The notes below the pieces were generated by a model. It made no database searches. It worked only from the letters and a program-made list of their open reading frames with translations, and was not told where the DNA came from. From the NCBI RefSeq assembly GCF_900109095.1, contig NZ_FNYZ01000001.1, positions 434,001-498,000 on the forward strand: a stretch of 64,000 nt of DNA, in the 5' to 3' direction. Positions 52,201 through 60,252 of the stretch are shown in pieces. The translations under genes and the position numbers were made by a program. The number at the start of each line of letters is the position of its first letter. Within the stretch, counting starts at the first letter, position 1. The DNA is from Sphingobium sp. AP50. GTDB lineage: Bacteria; Pseudomonadota; Alphaproteobacteria; Sphingomonadales; Sphingomonadaceae.

Positions 52201-52266
52201 GGGGCAGACGGCAAGACGCTGTTCATGCTGTCGCACCATGGCCTATATGCGGCGCATATCGACTGA
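49201..52266 (+). CDS. Second GH55/pectate-lyase-fold protein with SMP-30-like propeller (paralog)
   Basis: A 1021-residue paralog of the protein at 42998-46021 with the same order: signal peptide (ending AQPAHA), beta-helix modules starting near residue 42 (GVGDGRADDSAAIQQAIDA) and near 398 (GAKGDNSTDDTAVLQKAID), and a C-terminal propeller (AVDAQGRLYFIDRFFQRIWRWS, DPVNLTIDKSGNLLVLSS). Long blocks such as SNEKNVYTQVGFQNV, FRNVHVNAESG and NVRTLGA are shared almost unchanged. The stretch around residues 510-545 (HGTDAFDGSRRNPYNNN) differs and may alter specificity. The usual SMP-30 metal Glu is missing here too (IGGGA). A ThuA-like gene follows 11 bases later on the same strand. Confidence 0.82.
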   Translation: MYRGLYGGLSGACASVLLYLAAAQPAHASPSVYTSMPDDARAVTVRGVGDGRADDSAAIQQAIDAAAAKGGGGIVFLPAGTYRISRTLFLWPGVRIFGIGEKRPVIELGAKTPGFQRGVAHMLIFAGGQRQTDKDGTPAAFPPAGSVPFDKNVADANPGTFYSALGNIDFRIGDGNPAATAIRFHSAQHSFVSHVDFDIGSGLAGLYHVANEAEDLHFKGGRYGILAEKTSPAWPFALVDATFEGQRDAAIREHEAGLTLLNVAFRNVPVGIEIDRGYGDWLWGQDVRFENVSKAGVIISNEKNVYTQVGFQNVMAANTPTFARFRESGRTVAGKGATYKVTSFTHGLTLPGLGHIGEYKTDMQAESIASLPAPAAPAIRPLPSVSDWVNVRTLGAKGDNSTDDTAVLQKAIDSHRVVYLPAGFYKVSDTLRLRADTVLIGLHPSLTQIVLPDGTPAFQGVGAPKALVESAQGGDAIVAGIALDTNGANPRATALLWKAGANSMVNDVKFQGGHGTDAFDGSRRNPYNNNATADPDAARRWAGQYASLWVTQGGGGTFANIWSPSSFGHPGILISDTETPGRLIQASVEHHVRTEIGLNRVANWELLAPQTEGEAGESGDAVALEIRDSRNILVANFHGYRVTRTRKPAPTAVSLYNSHDIRFRNVHVNAESGVGTCDENGCATFLRLTKYPFENAITDVTHGLEVREREFAVLDVPAKPEPVAPSTFGNAQVAKLADGFYGIGGGAVDAQGRLYFIDRFFQRIWRWSDTGRLEMVRDAALDPVNLTIDKSGNLLVLSSYGRNGTVYSVTPDAPETQISVIPATPAAHTSTAQGGAATVFPVNWWVNGEFKDQIDPKTYQFTTLSDMFAHDTAQPHAQSYVSPDGSIALPAWRVFAQGPADHRGLRFSHSLDSYGFVQGKPGERIHVTNGSENRTYSALVSANGTLSDLKLFADRGGEGVVSDAQGRVYVANGQVFVYASDGKEIGRIDVPERPLQLLFGGADGKTLFMLSHHGLYAAHID

Positions 52267-52277
52267 AAGGGGTGGCG

Positions 52278-53045
52278 ATGCGGCGGATGATCTGGGCCTT
52301 GCTGGCGCTGCTGGGGATGATCATCCCCTCGGCGGCGCTGGCCGATCCGCAATATAAGCTGCTCGTCCTCTCCATCCCCAACAAATATCATTATGAATAT
52401 ATTCCGGTCGCCCGCGACAGTCTGGAGCGACTGGCGAAGCTCCATGCTTTCGAATTCACCTGGGCCAATCGGACCGATGTGTTCGACGGCGACCTCAGCC
52501 AATATGCGGCGGTGATGTTCCTCAACACACCGGGCGAGGAACTGAACGCCGCCCAGCGCGCGAAGTTCGAGGCTTATATGCGTGGCGGCGGCAATGCGAT
52601 CGTCGTCCACCGTGCCGCCATCACCCCGCCTAATGACTGGGTCTGGTATGAGAAGCTGGTCGGCCGCAGCTTCATCAACCATCCCATGCTGCAAACCGCT
52701 GCGGTGACGATCGCCGACAACGGCTTTCCCGCCACCTTCGGCCTGCCCGATCGCTGGATCTGGAGCGACGAATATTATGTCCTCGCCAATCCTTATCATA
52801 TCGCGATCCACCCGGTGCTGACCGTGGATGAAAGCAGCTATGACCCGACGAAAATCTGGCCGGGGCAGGTGGCAAAACCCATGGGGCCGGACCATCCGGT
52901 TGCCTGGTATCATTCCTATGAAAAGGGCCGCGTCTTCGTCACCACGCTGGGCCATGATGTCGAAATGTATCGCGACCCGACCTATCTCGCCCATCTGATG
53001 GGCGGCATCTGGTGGAGCGCGACCGGCCGGGGCATGGCGCGCTGA
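52278..53045 (+). CDS. Exported ThuA-like protein
   Basis: A 255-residue protein with a signal peptide (MRRMIWALLALLGMIIPSAALA). The rest is a ThuA domain of the glutamine-amidotransferase-like fold: KLLVLSIPNKYHYEY, FNTPGEELNAAQR-like RAKFEAYMRGGGNAIVVHRA, FINHPMLQ, HPVAWYHSYEKGRVFVTTLGHD and LAHLMGGIWW. ThuA proteins take part in trehalose and other disaccharide use, and some act with sugar 3-oxidation. The ATG at 52278 has AAAGGGG upstream. It is the last gene of the GH55-like unit and ends six bases from the convergent MFS gene. A periplasmic role in sugar modification is inference. Confidence 0.83.
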   Translation: MRRMIWALLALLGMIIPSAALADPQYKLLVLSIPNKYHYEYIPVARDSLERLAKLHAFEFTWANRTDVFDGDLSQYAAVMFLNTPGEELNAAQRAKFEAYMRGGGNAIVVHRAAITPPNDWVWYEKLVGRSFINHPMLQTAAVTIADNGFPATFGLPDRWIWSDEYYVLANPYHIAIHPVLTVDESSYDPTKIWPGQVAKPMGPDHPVAWYHSYEKGRVFVTTLGHDVEMYRDPTYLAHLMGGIWWSATGRGMAR

Positions 53046-53051
53046 CCGGGG

Positions 53052-54245
53052 TCAGTGCGCCGCTGCCACCGCGGCGGTCAGCGGTCGCCGCCACACCGGC
53101 CAGCCGATCATGCAGACCAGCAGCGCCACCGCCAGAAACAGCAGCATCGTCGTCGGCCCGGCATGCAGCGCCTGAAAGGCTACGGGTGGGCCGAACAACA
53201 CGCCCAGCAGCGTAATCTGCGTGATCAGGCCACTCGCCGCGCCGGTGCAGGCAGGGGAGGGCGTGACTGCGGGCAGCAGCGCCCACATGCCCACCAATAT
53301 CCCCAGCCCAAACATCAGCGCACAATTCATCACGATCGCCAGCATCAGGCTGGTCGGCGCCAGCACCAGCCCCAGTCCCGCCAGACCGCACATCGCCACG
53401 CTTGCGACCCCCATCTGCCAGGGCTTCAGGCCCCGATTGAACAACAGGCCGAAGGAGAAGGCGCCCACCATGTTGCAGACCATCGCCAGCGCGTTGAAAC
53501 TATGCACCTGCGCTTCGCTCGCCCCGATGCTGCCGGCCAGCAGGCGCGGCAGGGAGGAGACGAAACCGGTCTGGAGGAAAGCGGCAGCGGCGAAGGACGC
53601 CCCCAGCACATAGGGCCATGGGCTGCGCAGCACCTGCCCGATGCCGTTCAGGCGTGACCGGCCCGTTTCCGGCGCCACGCCACCCGTCAGGCAGGCGATC
53701 GCCAATGCCATCAACAGCGCCACGCCACCGGCATGCAGCAGGAATATCGTCCGCCATCCCCCGGCATGACCGAAGGCCGCGCCATAGAGCGACGCGATCA
53801 CGAAACTCGCCGGAATGACCGTGGACCACAGCGCCAGCGCGGCCGTGCGTGCCCTTCCGCTGGTCATACGCATGATCATCGTCACCGCCGCCACGACGAT
53901 GCAGACATAGCCCAGCCCCGCCGCGATCCGCCAGGCGAGCAGCAGCGTCATATCATGCACCGTCACCACGCCGATATCGCCCAGCAGCACCAGCGCCCCG
54001 CCGATCAGCATCATCCGTCGGTCGCCGAACCGGTCGACCAGCGCGCCGATCGCCAGCGAAGCCAGCGCCGCCGCCAGTGCGGGCGCCGACATGACCCAAC
54101 CGATGGTGGAGGGGGAGGGCGGCCGGAACTCCGCCGCGATGCCGCCCAAAGCGGGCAGGGCGGCGCTGACCACCATCATGCCGAAGACGCCGATCAGATA
54201 GATCAGGATGATGCGCGACCAGGGTGCGCGCTCGGCTTGCGACAT
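53052..54245 (-). CDS. MFS transporter
   Basis: A 397-residue major facilitator with 12 predicted membrane segments. GALVDRFGDRRMML is the MFS loop 2-3 motif, and a long loop separates the two halves (PETGRSRLNG). The start at 54245 has GGAGGAG upstream; sequence in frame up to 54377 is not membrane-like. It is convergent with the ThuA-like gene and divergent from a DHA2-type MFS gene. It could export or import a small molecule of either the GH55-like or the demethylase locus. The substrate cannot be judged. Confidence 0.87.
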   Translation of the reverse strand: MSQAERAPWSRIILIYLIGVFGMMVVSAALPALGGIAAEFRPPSPSTIGWVMSAPALAAALASLAIGALVDRFGDRRMMLIGGALVLLGDIGVVTVHDMTLLLAWRIAAGLGYVCIVVAAVTMIMRMTSGRARTAALALWSTVIPASFVIASLYGAAFGHAGGWRTIFLLHAGGVALLMALAIACLTGGVAPETGRSRLNGIGQVLRSPWPYVLGASFAAAAFLQTGFVSSLPRLLAGSIGASEAQVHSFNALAMVCNMVGAFSFGLLFNRGLKPWQMGVASVAMCGLAGLGLVLAPTSLMLAIVMNCALMFGLGILVGMWALLPAVTPSPACTGAASGLITQITLLGVLFGPPVAFQALHAGPTTMLLFLAVALLVCMIGWPVWRRPLTAAVAAAH

Positions 54246-54454
54246 GCAGGGCTCCTCCGAAATTCTCTTTTCTGTGCTTTCCTTGTCGGCCAACTGCCCG
54301 ATGGCGGCAACCGGACGGGCGACACTTCTATGTTGCCAAAACCGCACCAATGCGCGGGTTGCGGACCCTGCCGGCATTTGACACCCTTAAGGCATGAACA
54401 GGGCCGGGGGCGACAATCGCGCTGCGGCATTATCCCGGAAATTGGAGACAAAGG
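54246..54454. promoter_or_regulatory. Divergent promoter region between two MFS genes
   Basis: These 209 bp separate the two divergent transporter starts and must carry both promoters. No clear operator palindrome or -35/-10 pair stood out. Confidence 0.4.
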
Positions 54455-55876
54455 GTGAGCGAGAGACTGGCGTCTATGGTGGGCGGGCGATCGATGCTGG
54501 TATCGCTGATCGTCGCGATCGCCTTCTTCATGGAGACATTGGACGCGACAATCATCGTCACGGCCCTGCCACAGATGGCGCGGGACTTCGGCGTCGATGC
54601 CGCGCGGATGAGCATGGGCATCACCGCCTATCTGATGGCGGCGGCGGCCTGCGTCACCGCGTCGGGCTGGCTGGCCGACCGGGTCGGCACACGCACCCTC
54701 TTCTGCGGGGCGATCGGCCTGTTCACCTTGTCCTCGCTGGTCTGCGGCCTGGCGCCCGATTTCACCACCTTCATCGTCGGCCGCGCCATGCAGGGCGCGG
54801 CGGCGGCGATGATGTCCCCGGTCGGCCGGCTGGTGGTGCTGCGCACGTCGGAGAAGAAGGATCTGATGAAGGCGCTGTCCGCGCTCATCTGGCCCGGCCT
54901 CGTCGCGCCGGTCCTTGGCCCGCCGCTCGGCGGCTGGATCACCGATGCGGCGTCCTGGCACTGGATCTTCTACGTCAACATTCCCGTCGGCCTGATCGGC
55001 ATGGCGCTGGTGCTGGCCTTTGTCCCCAATGAGAAGAAGGAACCGACCCGCTTCGATGGCCGGGGCTTCATCCTGACGGCGGTGGCGCTGCTGGCGCTGA
55101 CCTATGGCTTCGACCTGCTGGGGCTGCGTGAAACATCGGCGCTGGCGATCGGCCTTGGCCTGATGCTGTTCGCGCTGGCCGTGGGCATGGCGGCGCTGCG
55201 CCATATGCGCCGCACGCAGGCGCCGCTCGTCCGGCTGGAGGCACTCAAGGTCCACAGCTTCTTTATCAGCAGCGTGACCGGCGGTGTCCTCTCCCGCGCG
55301 ACGATCAGCGCCACGCCCTTCCTGCTGCCCCTGATGTTCCAGCTCGCCTTCGGTCTCAGCCCGCTGGAGGCCGGGGGCATGCTGATGATCTACATGCTGG
55401 CCAATCTCGGCATGAAGATGCTGACCAACCCCGTCATCACCCGCTTCGGCATCCGCGCGACGCTCATCTGGAGCAGCATTGGTGCGGGCATTACGATTGC
55501 GCTCTGCGCCTTCATCGTGCCGGAACAGCATCTGCTGCTCAACGGACTGATCCTAGCTCTGGCCGGCGCGGGCCGCTCGCTCCAGCTGACCGCCATCACC
55601 ATGGTCAATTTCGCCGACATCGCCCCGCAACAGCGCCAGCCCGCTTCGGTCCTCTCCTCGCTCACCCAGCAGATCGGCATGGGCGCGGGCGTGGCAGTGG
55701 GCGCGCTGCTGCTGACGCTCAGCCAGATGGCGCGGGGCGCGGATGCGATCGGCCTTGCCGACTTCCGCGTCGCGCTGGTGCTGGCCGGGGCGATGAGCGC
55801 ACTCGCCGCGCTCTCCTACCGCAGTCTGGCGCGCGATGTCGGCGACGAAATCAGCGGCCATCGCGCCCGCGCCTGA
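54455..55876 (+). CDS. DHA2-type (EmrB/QacA) MFS transporter
   Basis: A 473-residue inner-membrane transporter with about 14 hydrophobic segments. It carries the DHA2 marks: FMETLDATIIVTALPQMARDF in helix 1, WLADRVGTRTLF in the first loop, GPPLGGWITDAASWHWIFYVNIPVG in helices 5-6. Relatives mostly export drugs or aromatic compounds with proton exchange. The start is GTG at 54455, after GGAGACAAAGG. It lies just before a LysR gene and a demethylase locus, so export of toxic aromatic intermediates is possible (inference). Confidence 0.88.
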   Translation: MSERLASMVGGRSMLVSLIVAIAFFMETLDATIIVTALPQMARDFGVDAARMSMGITAYLMAAAACVTASGWLADRVGTRTLFCGAIGLFTLSSLVCGLAPDFTTFIVGRAMQGAAAAMMSPVGRLVVLRTSEKKDLMKALSALIWPGLVAPVLGPPLGGWITDAASWHWIFYVNIPVGLIGMALVLAFVPNEKKEPTRFDGRGFILTAVALLALTYGFDLLGLRETSALAIGLGLMLFALAVGMAALRHMRRTQAPLVRLEALKVHSFFISSVTGGVLSRATISATPFLLPLMFQLAFGLSPLEAGGMLMIYMLANLGMKMLTNPVITRFGIRATLIWSSIGAGITIALCAFIVPEQHLLLNGLILALAGAGRSLQLTAITMVNFADIAPQQRQPASVLSSLTQQIGMGAGVAVGALLLTLSQMARGADAIGLADFRVALVLAGAMSALAALSYRSLARDVGDEISGHRARA

Positions 55877-55945
55877 ACCTCTTGCCAGTTCCCTGTGCGC
55901 CGGGAATAAAAGGGCGCACCATATAAAAGAGAATAGGAGGGGGGG

Positions 55946-56881
55946 ATGGACCGCCTGGCGACGATGATGACCTTTCAGAAGGTCGTCAAATATGCCAATT
56001 TCACCACGGCCGCCGACGATCTGGGCATCAGCCGGACGCTGGTGTCGCGCCATGTCGCGGACCTTGAGGCCTATCTCGGCATCCGCCTGCTCAACCGCAC
56101 TACCCGCTCGGTCACGCCGACCGAAGCGGGTTTGCGCTATCATGAGCTGTGCAGCCGCGTGCTGGGTGACATCCGCCATGGCGAGGAGGAAATCACCGCG
56201 ATCAAGAATGAGGTGGAGGGGGAGATTTCGATCCTCTGCCCGATCTGGATCGGCAGCTTCGGCATATCGGTCGCCACGGCGGAATTTTGCGCGCTCAATC
56301 CCAAGGTCGGCGTGAAGATCCATTTCGCCGAACCGTCGAGCAACCCGCATGAATTTCTGGCGATGGGCTTCGATGTCTGCATCCAGCCCAATGTGCTGCG
56401 CGACAGTTCGATCATGGTGAAGAAAATCGGCCAGATCGATCATATCCTTGCTACCTCGCCCGCCTATATCGCCCAGCATGGCGCACCCGCGCAGATCGCC
56501 GATCTCGCCGTGCATCAATGCCTCGCCAAAACAACCGAGACGTCCTGGACCTTCGCAAACGGTGAGCGCGTGCCGCTGCCCCAGCCGCCACGCTTCTCCT
56601 CCAACAGCGTCTTTGCTTTGCGGGAGGCGGCGGCGGGCGGCCTCGGCATCGCCATGCTGCCGCAGGGGATTATTCAGGGGACGCTGGCGCAGGGCGCTCT
56701 GGTCCATGTCCTGCCCGATTATCCGCTGGCCAGCCGTCCGCTCTACGTCGCCTTTCCGCCGGGTGGAGATGCGCCGCGCAAGACCCGCGCGCTCATCTCC
56801 TTCCTCGCGGACTGGTTCAAGGCGCGCGGCAGCGCGACCCGCAGCCTCGCCTCGATCCAGGACGACACGCCCCGCACATAG
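55946..56881 (+). CDS. LysR family transcriptional regulator
   Basis: A 311-residue LysR protein. The N-terminal helix-turn-helix (about residues 1-60: MMTFQKVVKYANFTTAADDLGISRTLVSRHVADLEAYLGIRLLNRTTR-type sequence) is followed by an effector-binding domain with two Rossmann-like lobes (GEISILCPIWIGSFGI, SNSVFALREAAAGGLGIAMLP). LysR activators usually bind T-N11-A sites in target promoters and respond to a pathway compound, often aromatic. It is convergent with the LigM-like gene, separated by a shared terminator, and may control the divergent demethylase/C1 promoter at 58262-58513 (inference). Confidence 0.93.
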   Translation: MDRLATMMTFQKVVKYANFTTAADDLGISRTLVSRHVADLEAYLGIRLLNRTTRSVTPTEAGLRYHELCSRVLGDIRHGEEEITAIKNEVEGEISILCPIWIGSFGISVATAEFCALNPKVGVKIHFAEPSSNPHEFLAMGFDVCIQPNVLRDSSIMVKKIGQIDHILATSPAYIAQHGAPAQIADLAVHQCLAKTTETSWTFANGERVPLPQPPRFSSNSVFALREAAAGGLGIAMLPQGIIQGTLAQGALVHVLPDYPLASRPLYVAFPPGGDAPRKTRALISFLADWFKARGSATRSLASIQDDTPRT

Positions 56882-56883
56882 CA

Positions 56884-56913
56884 AAACGCCCGGTCCTTTC
56901 GGGCCGGGCGTTT
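56884..56913. terminator. Bidirectional terminator between lysR and the LigM-like gene
   Basis: AAACGCCCGG (56884-56893) and CCGGGCGTTT (56904-56913) are perfect arms around a ten-base loop, with A-run and T-run flanks. It sits between the two convergent stops, so it can end transcription from both sides. Confidence 0.85.
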
Positions 56914-56932
56914 CATCACCTCAAGCGGAGGA

Positions 56933-58261
56933 TCAATCCTTCCGATAATCCGTCCGCGCATGATCATTATAGGGTGACGGCGCCACCGTTGCGCGCAGGC
57001 GCCGGAAGCCGAAATCGCCCGCCGGATCATGGCCGGGACCGGGATGCTCGCCCCAGACGAATTCGACCTGCGTGCCGGGCGCCGCATGGTCCTGATCGAC
57101 CAGCGCCAGCGACAATATCGTGTTCAGCGGCCCGATCAGCCCGGTCTGGAACGACATGCCGACCATTTTGCCGCCCGCCTCGATCCGATAGCGGCCATAG
57201 GTGTTGAGATAGTGCGGCTGGCCGAACACCCGGTCCATATCTGCCTTGTCGAAGATCAGCGTCACGCGGCGGCGGCGATAATCATCCTTCGCCCGTTCCA
57301 GCGCCTCGCGGCCCAGATAGTCATGGTTGAAGGCGATCGACTTGCCATAGCCCAGCTCGAACGGGGAGACATAATAATCCTCGATATTGTCCGAATAGAA
57401 GCTGCCGTGCAGCGGCTTCTGCCCCTCATAGGAAAAGAGGCTCAGCCATTCGCGATAGCCGCGCAGGTCGGGATCGCTGAAGATGCCGGGCGTGGGGGTG
57501 GGGATCCAGCCGCTTTCGATACCGTTGGTATAGTAGGCCTTGCCGCCGACATGGACCAGGCCGAATTCCTCGCCGGCCTTCAGGATCGCGTCCTTCACAT
57601 AGGCGGCGTCGGCCCAGTCGCCGATGAACTCATAACCGGGCATCCCCGCCATGCCGTGGCGGAAGGCGCGGAAATTGCGGCCGCCCAGCGACACCGGGGT
57701 CGAATGGAAGAATTTGGTCTTGGGCAGCGGCCCGCCGAACAATTTCTCCGCCAGCGGCAGCGCGTTCGGCCCCTGAATCTGATAGCGGAACAGGATCGGT
57801 TCGCCCGCCTTGCGCAGGCCGGAGTCCGGGTCGACCCGCATCTCCACATCATAGCCGCCCTTTTCGCCATGATAGCGTATCCAGCTTTGCGAAGCCGGCA
57901 CGCCCGACAGGTTGAACCGCTCCTCCGCGTCGCGCATCAAAATGCCGTCGGTGACGATGTCGCCCTTGGCCGTCACCGGCACGAACTGCTTGGCCTGTCC
58001 GACGACGAAATTCTCGTAATTATTGGCGCTATAATCCTTCAGCAGGCGCAGCGCGTCCGGCCCCTCGATCCACAAGTCCCACATATGATGCGACAGGTCG
58101 CTCAGCGCCACATTGTCGCGCCAGGCGGCCTGTTCGGCGCGCCATCCGATATATTCGGGCTGGATCACCGGCACTTCCCAGCTCTTGGCATTGGGCTTCC
58201 AGACCACGCCCAGCGGCGATCCGGCGTCATCGATCGCCTGTTGCAGGCTTTTGGGCGTCAT
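56933..58261 (-). CDS. LigM/DesA-like tetrahydrofolate-dependent O-demethylase
   Basis: A 442-residue cytoplasmic protein of the GcvT/DmdA fold, closest in pattern to LigM (vanillate/3-O-methylgallate demethylase, 471 residues) and DesA (syringate) of Sphingobium SYK-6. Seen are WRAEQAAWRDNVALSDLSHHMWDLWIEG near the N-terminus, KQFVPVTAKGDIVTDGI, FRYQIQGPNALPLAEKL, FRHGMAGMPGYEFIG, and the C-terminal VAPSPYNDHAR. It would move a methyl group from an aryl (or other) ether or thioether to tetrahydrofolate, giving 5-methyl-THF. The start at 58261 has AAAGGA at proper spacing; ATG at 58267 directly abuts it. It is divergent from metF-like, purU and folD genes, which reprocess the methyl-THF. The actual methoxy substrate is not certain. 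Confidence 0.85.
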   Translation of the reverse strand: MTPKSLQQAIDDAGSPLGVVWKPNAKSWEVPVIQPEYIGWRAEQAAWRDNVALSDLSHHMWDLWIEGPDALRLLKDYSANNYENFVVGQAKQFVPVTAKGDIVTDGILMRDAEERFNLSGVPASQSWIRYHGEKGGYDVEMRVDPDSGLRKAGEPILFRYQIQGPNALPLAEKLFGGPLPKTKFFHSTPVSLGGRNFRAFRHGMAGMPGYEFIGDWADAAYVKDAILKAGEEFGLVHVGGKAYYTNGIESGWIPTPTPGIFSDPDLRGYREWLSLFSYEGQKPLHGSFYSDNIEDYYVSPFELGYGKSIAFNHDYLGREALERAKDDYRRRRVTLIFDKADMDRVFGQPHYLNTYGRYRIEAGGKMVGMSFQTGLIGPLNTILSLALVDQDHAAPGTQVEFVWGEHPGPGHDPAGDFGFRRLRATVAPSPYNDHARTDYRKD

Positions 58262-58367
58262 GTTCATTCCTTTCCTCGATCCTCCTGCCGCGTTCTCGCG
58301 GCCCGTCATGGGGTTTAGCAAGGCTCGACTGTCCCCAGATACGCCCCGATCCGCGCCACACTGTCGC

Positions 58368-58447
58368 GTCTTCCGCAACAGCGCGCGGACCGCCCGGAAA
58401 GCCGGGAAAAGCGCGGAATGCCCGTCTTCCGCACCAGATTGTTGCGG
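58368..58447. promoter_or_regulatory. Repeated operator-like motifs in the demethylase/C1 divergent promoter
   Basis: GTCTTCCGCAACAG (58368-58381) recurs as GTCTTCCGCACCAG (58424-58437), 13 of 14 bases alike and 56 bases apart. The second copy overlaps an inverted repeat CCGCACCA-GAT-TGTTGCGG (58429-58447), whose right arm is the exact complement of CCGCAACA in the first copy. The motifs sit between the LigM-like and MetF-like starts and suit the neighbouring LysR protein or another regulator. Confidence 0.55.
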
Positions 58448-58513
58448 GTTCGTGCGCTACTGCCGTGCTGGCGCCGGTGGCATGTCGCGACCATCCCGAC
58501 ACAGCGACAGGTC

Positions 58514-59371
58514 ATGCCGATGTTCAGCGACATTCTTAGCAATTATAGTATCGAAGCCACGGCGAAGGACGCCGCCACCATCGTCATCGCCGACAATCTG
58601 CCGTGCCCGGCGCAGGTCTATGTCCCCTATCTGCCCGAAGAGAGCGATGCTGCCCGGATCGACGCCTGCGCCATGATCCGCGCCGCCGGGCTCTTGCCGG
58701 TGCCGCATATCTCGGCCCGGCGCCTGCAAAGTGAGGTGGCGCTCGATGCGCTGCTCGGCGCGCTGCGGGACCAGGCACAGGTCGACACGATCTTCCTGAT
58801 CGCGGGCGACCTCGCCCGACCGGTCGGGCCGTTTGCGGACAGCCTGTCGGTCATCGCCACCGGCCTCATCGAACGACATGGCATCAAAAGCGTCGGTATC
58901 GCGGGCCATCCCGACGGCCATCCCGATGTGGCGGAAGATGTCATCTGGCAGGCGATGCAGGACAAGGTTGCCGCCCTGACCGCGCGCGGGCTGGATAGCC
59001 AGATCGTCACCCAATTTTCCTTCGACGCGCAGCGCGTGCTGGACTGGCTGCGGCAGGTGCGGGCGCGCGGCATCGGCCAGCCGGTGCGCATCGGCATTCC
59101 GGGGCCGACCGGCGTGCGCACCTTGCTGCGCTATGCCGCGCGCTGTGGCGTCACGGCGTCGGCGGGCGCGGTCGCCAAATATGGTCTGTCGCTGGGCCGC
59201 CTGTTCGGCAATGCCGGGCCGGATCGCTTCGTCGCGGATTTGCAGGCGGGACTGGAACCGACACGGACGGGGCAGGTGCATCTGCACATCTTCCCCTTCG
59301 GCGGTTTCGCCCAGACCGCCGACTGGCTGGTGCAGGCAGGCGCGGCGCCGCGCGGCTGCCGCGCCGCCTGA
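58514..59371 (+). CDS. Methylenetetrahydrofolate reductase-like protein (MetF family)
   Basis: A 285-residue TIM-barrel protein of the MetF superfamily, interconverting 5-methyl- and 5,10-methylene-THF with a flavin. FLIAGDLARPVGPFADSL, SVGIAGHPDGHPDV, IVTQFSFDAQRVLDWL (the TQ-FF-like strand) and IGIPGPTGVRTLLRYA are the recognisable barrel strands. It diverges from classical MetF, as do MetF-like proteins linked to aromatic demethylation. The start is taken as ATG at 58514; upstream in-frame ATG at 58418 adds Arg-rich non-family sequence. With purU 27 bases downstream it forms the C1 operon that would oxidise methyl-THF. Confidence 0.82.
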   Translation: MPMFSDILSNYSIEATAKDAATIVIADNLPCPAQVYVPYLPEESDAARIDACAMIRAAGLLPVPHISARRLQSEVALDALLGALRDQAQVDTIFLIAGDLARPVGPFADSLSVIATGLIERHGIKSVGIAGHPDGHPDVAEDVIWQAMQDKVAALTARGLDSQIVTQFSFDAQRVLDWLRQVRARGIGQPVRIGIPGPTGVRTLLRYAARCGVTASAGAVAKYGLSLGRLFGNAGPDRFVADLQAGLEPTRTGQVHLHIFPFGGFAQTADWLVQAGAAPRGCRAA

Positions 59372-59398
59372 CCCCCATCATAATATCAGGAGAGACAC

Positions 59399-60250
59399 AT
59401 GCCCCAGACCTATACGCTCGTCCTCAGCTGCCCCGACCGGCCGGGCATCGTCCATCATGTGAGTGGCGCGATCTTCGCGCAGGGCGGCAATATCCTCGAA
59501 TCCCGCCAGTTCGACGATCGGGAAACGGGTCGCTTCTTCCTGCGCATCATGTTCGAAAGCGACAAGGATGTGGACAGTTTGCGCGATGCAATCGCCCCGC
59601 TGGCGGGCGACTATGGCATGAACTGGAAACTGGTGCCGGCGGACCAGCGGATGCGCGTCCTCATTCTGGTGTCGAAATTCGACCATTGCCTGGGCTATCT
59701 GCTCTACAAGCAGCGGATCGGCGAGCTGCCGATGGATATCGTCGCCATCGTCGGCAACCATCCGGCCGACGCGCTGACCGTCAGCCAGATTGGCGATATC
59801 CCCTTCCATCACCTGCCGATCACGAAGGACAGCAAGCCGCAGCAGGAGGCGCGGATCAAGGCGCTGGTCGATCAGACCGGGGCGGAACTGGTGATCCTGG
59901 CGCGCTATATGCAGATATTGAGCGACGATCTGGCCGTCTTCCTGTCGGGCCGCTGCATCAACATCCATCACAGCTTCCTGCCCAGCTTCAAGGGCGCCAA
60001 ACCCTATCATCAGGCCCACGCCCGCGGCGTGAAGATGATCGGCGCGACCGCCCATTATGTCACCGCCGACCTCGACGAAGGGCCGATCATCCATCAGGCG
60101 GTCGAACCGGTCAGCCATGAGGATTCGCCCGATGCGCTGGTCGCCAAGGGGCGCGAGATCGAAAGCCGGGTGCTGGGTCGGGCGGTCGGCTGGCACATCG
60201 CCCACCGGGTGCTGCCCAACGGCGCCAAGACGGTCGTGTTCGGGAACTGA
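59399..60250 (+). CDS. purU: Formyltetrahydrofolate deformylase
   Basis: A 283-residue enzyme hydrolysing 10-formyl-THF to THF and formate. An N-terminal ACT domain (TLVLSCPDRPGIVHHVSGAIFAQGGNI) is followed by a formyltransferase-like catalytic domain: VGNHPAD, ARYMQILSD, the Asn-His pair in NIHHSFLPSF and the Asp in VTADLDEGPII. Length and domain order are those of PurU. GGAGAG precedes the ATG. It is three bases from folD and just after the metF-like gene, so it returns free THF to the demethylase while dumping formate. Confidence 0.96.
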   Translation: MPQTYTLVLSCPDRPGIVHHVSGAIFAQGGNILESRQFDDRETGRFFLRIMFESDKDVDSLRDAIAPLAGDYGMNWKLVPADQRMRVLILVSKFDHCLGYLLYKQRIGELPMDIVAIVGNHPADALTVSQIGDIPFHHLPITKDSKPQQEARIKALVDQTGAELVILARYMQILSDDLAVFLSGRCINIHHSFLPSFKGAKPYHQAHARGVKMIGATAHYVTADLDEGPIIHQAVEPVSHEDSPDALVAKGREIESRVLGRAVGWHIAHRVLPNGAKTVVFGN

Positions 60251-60252
60251 CC

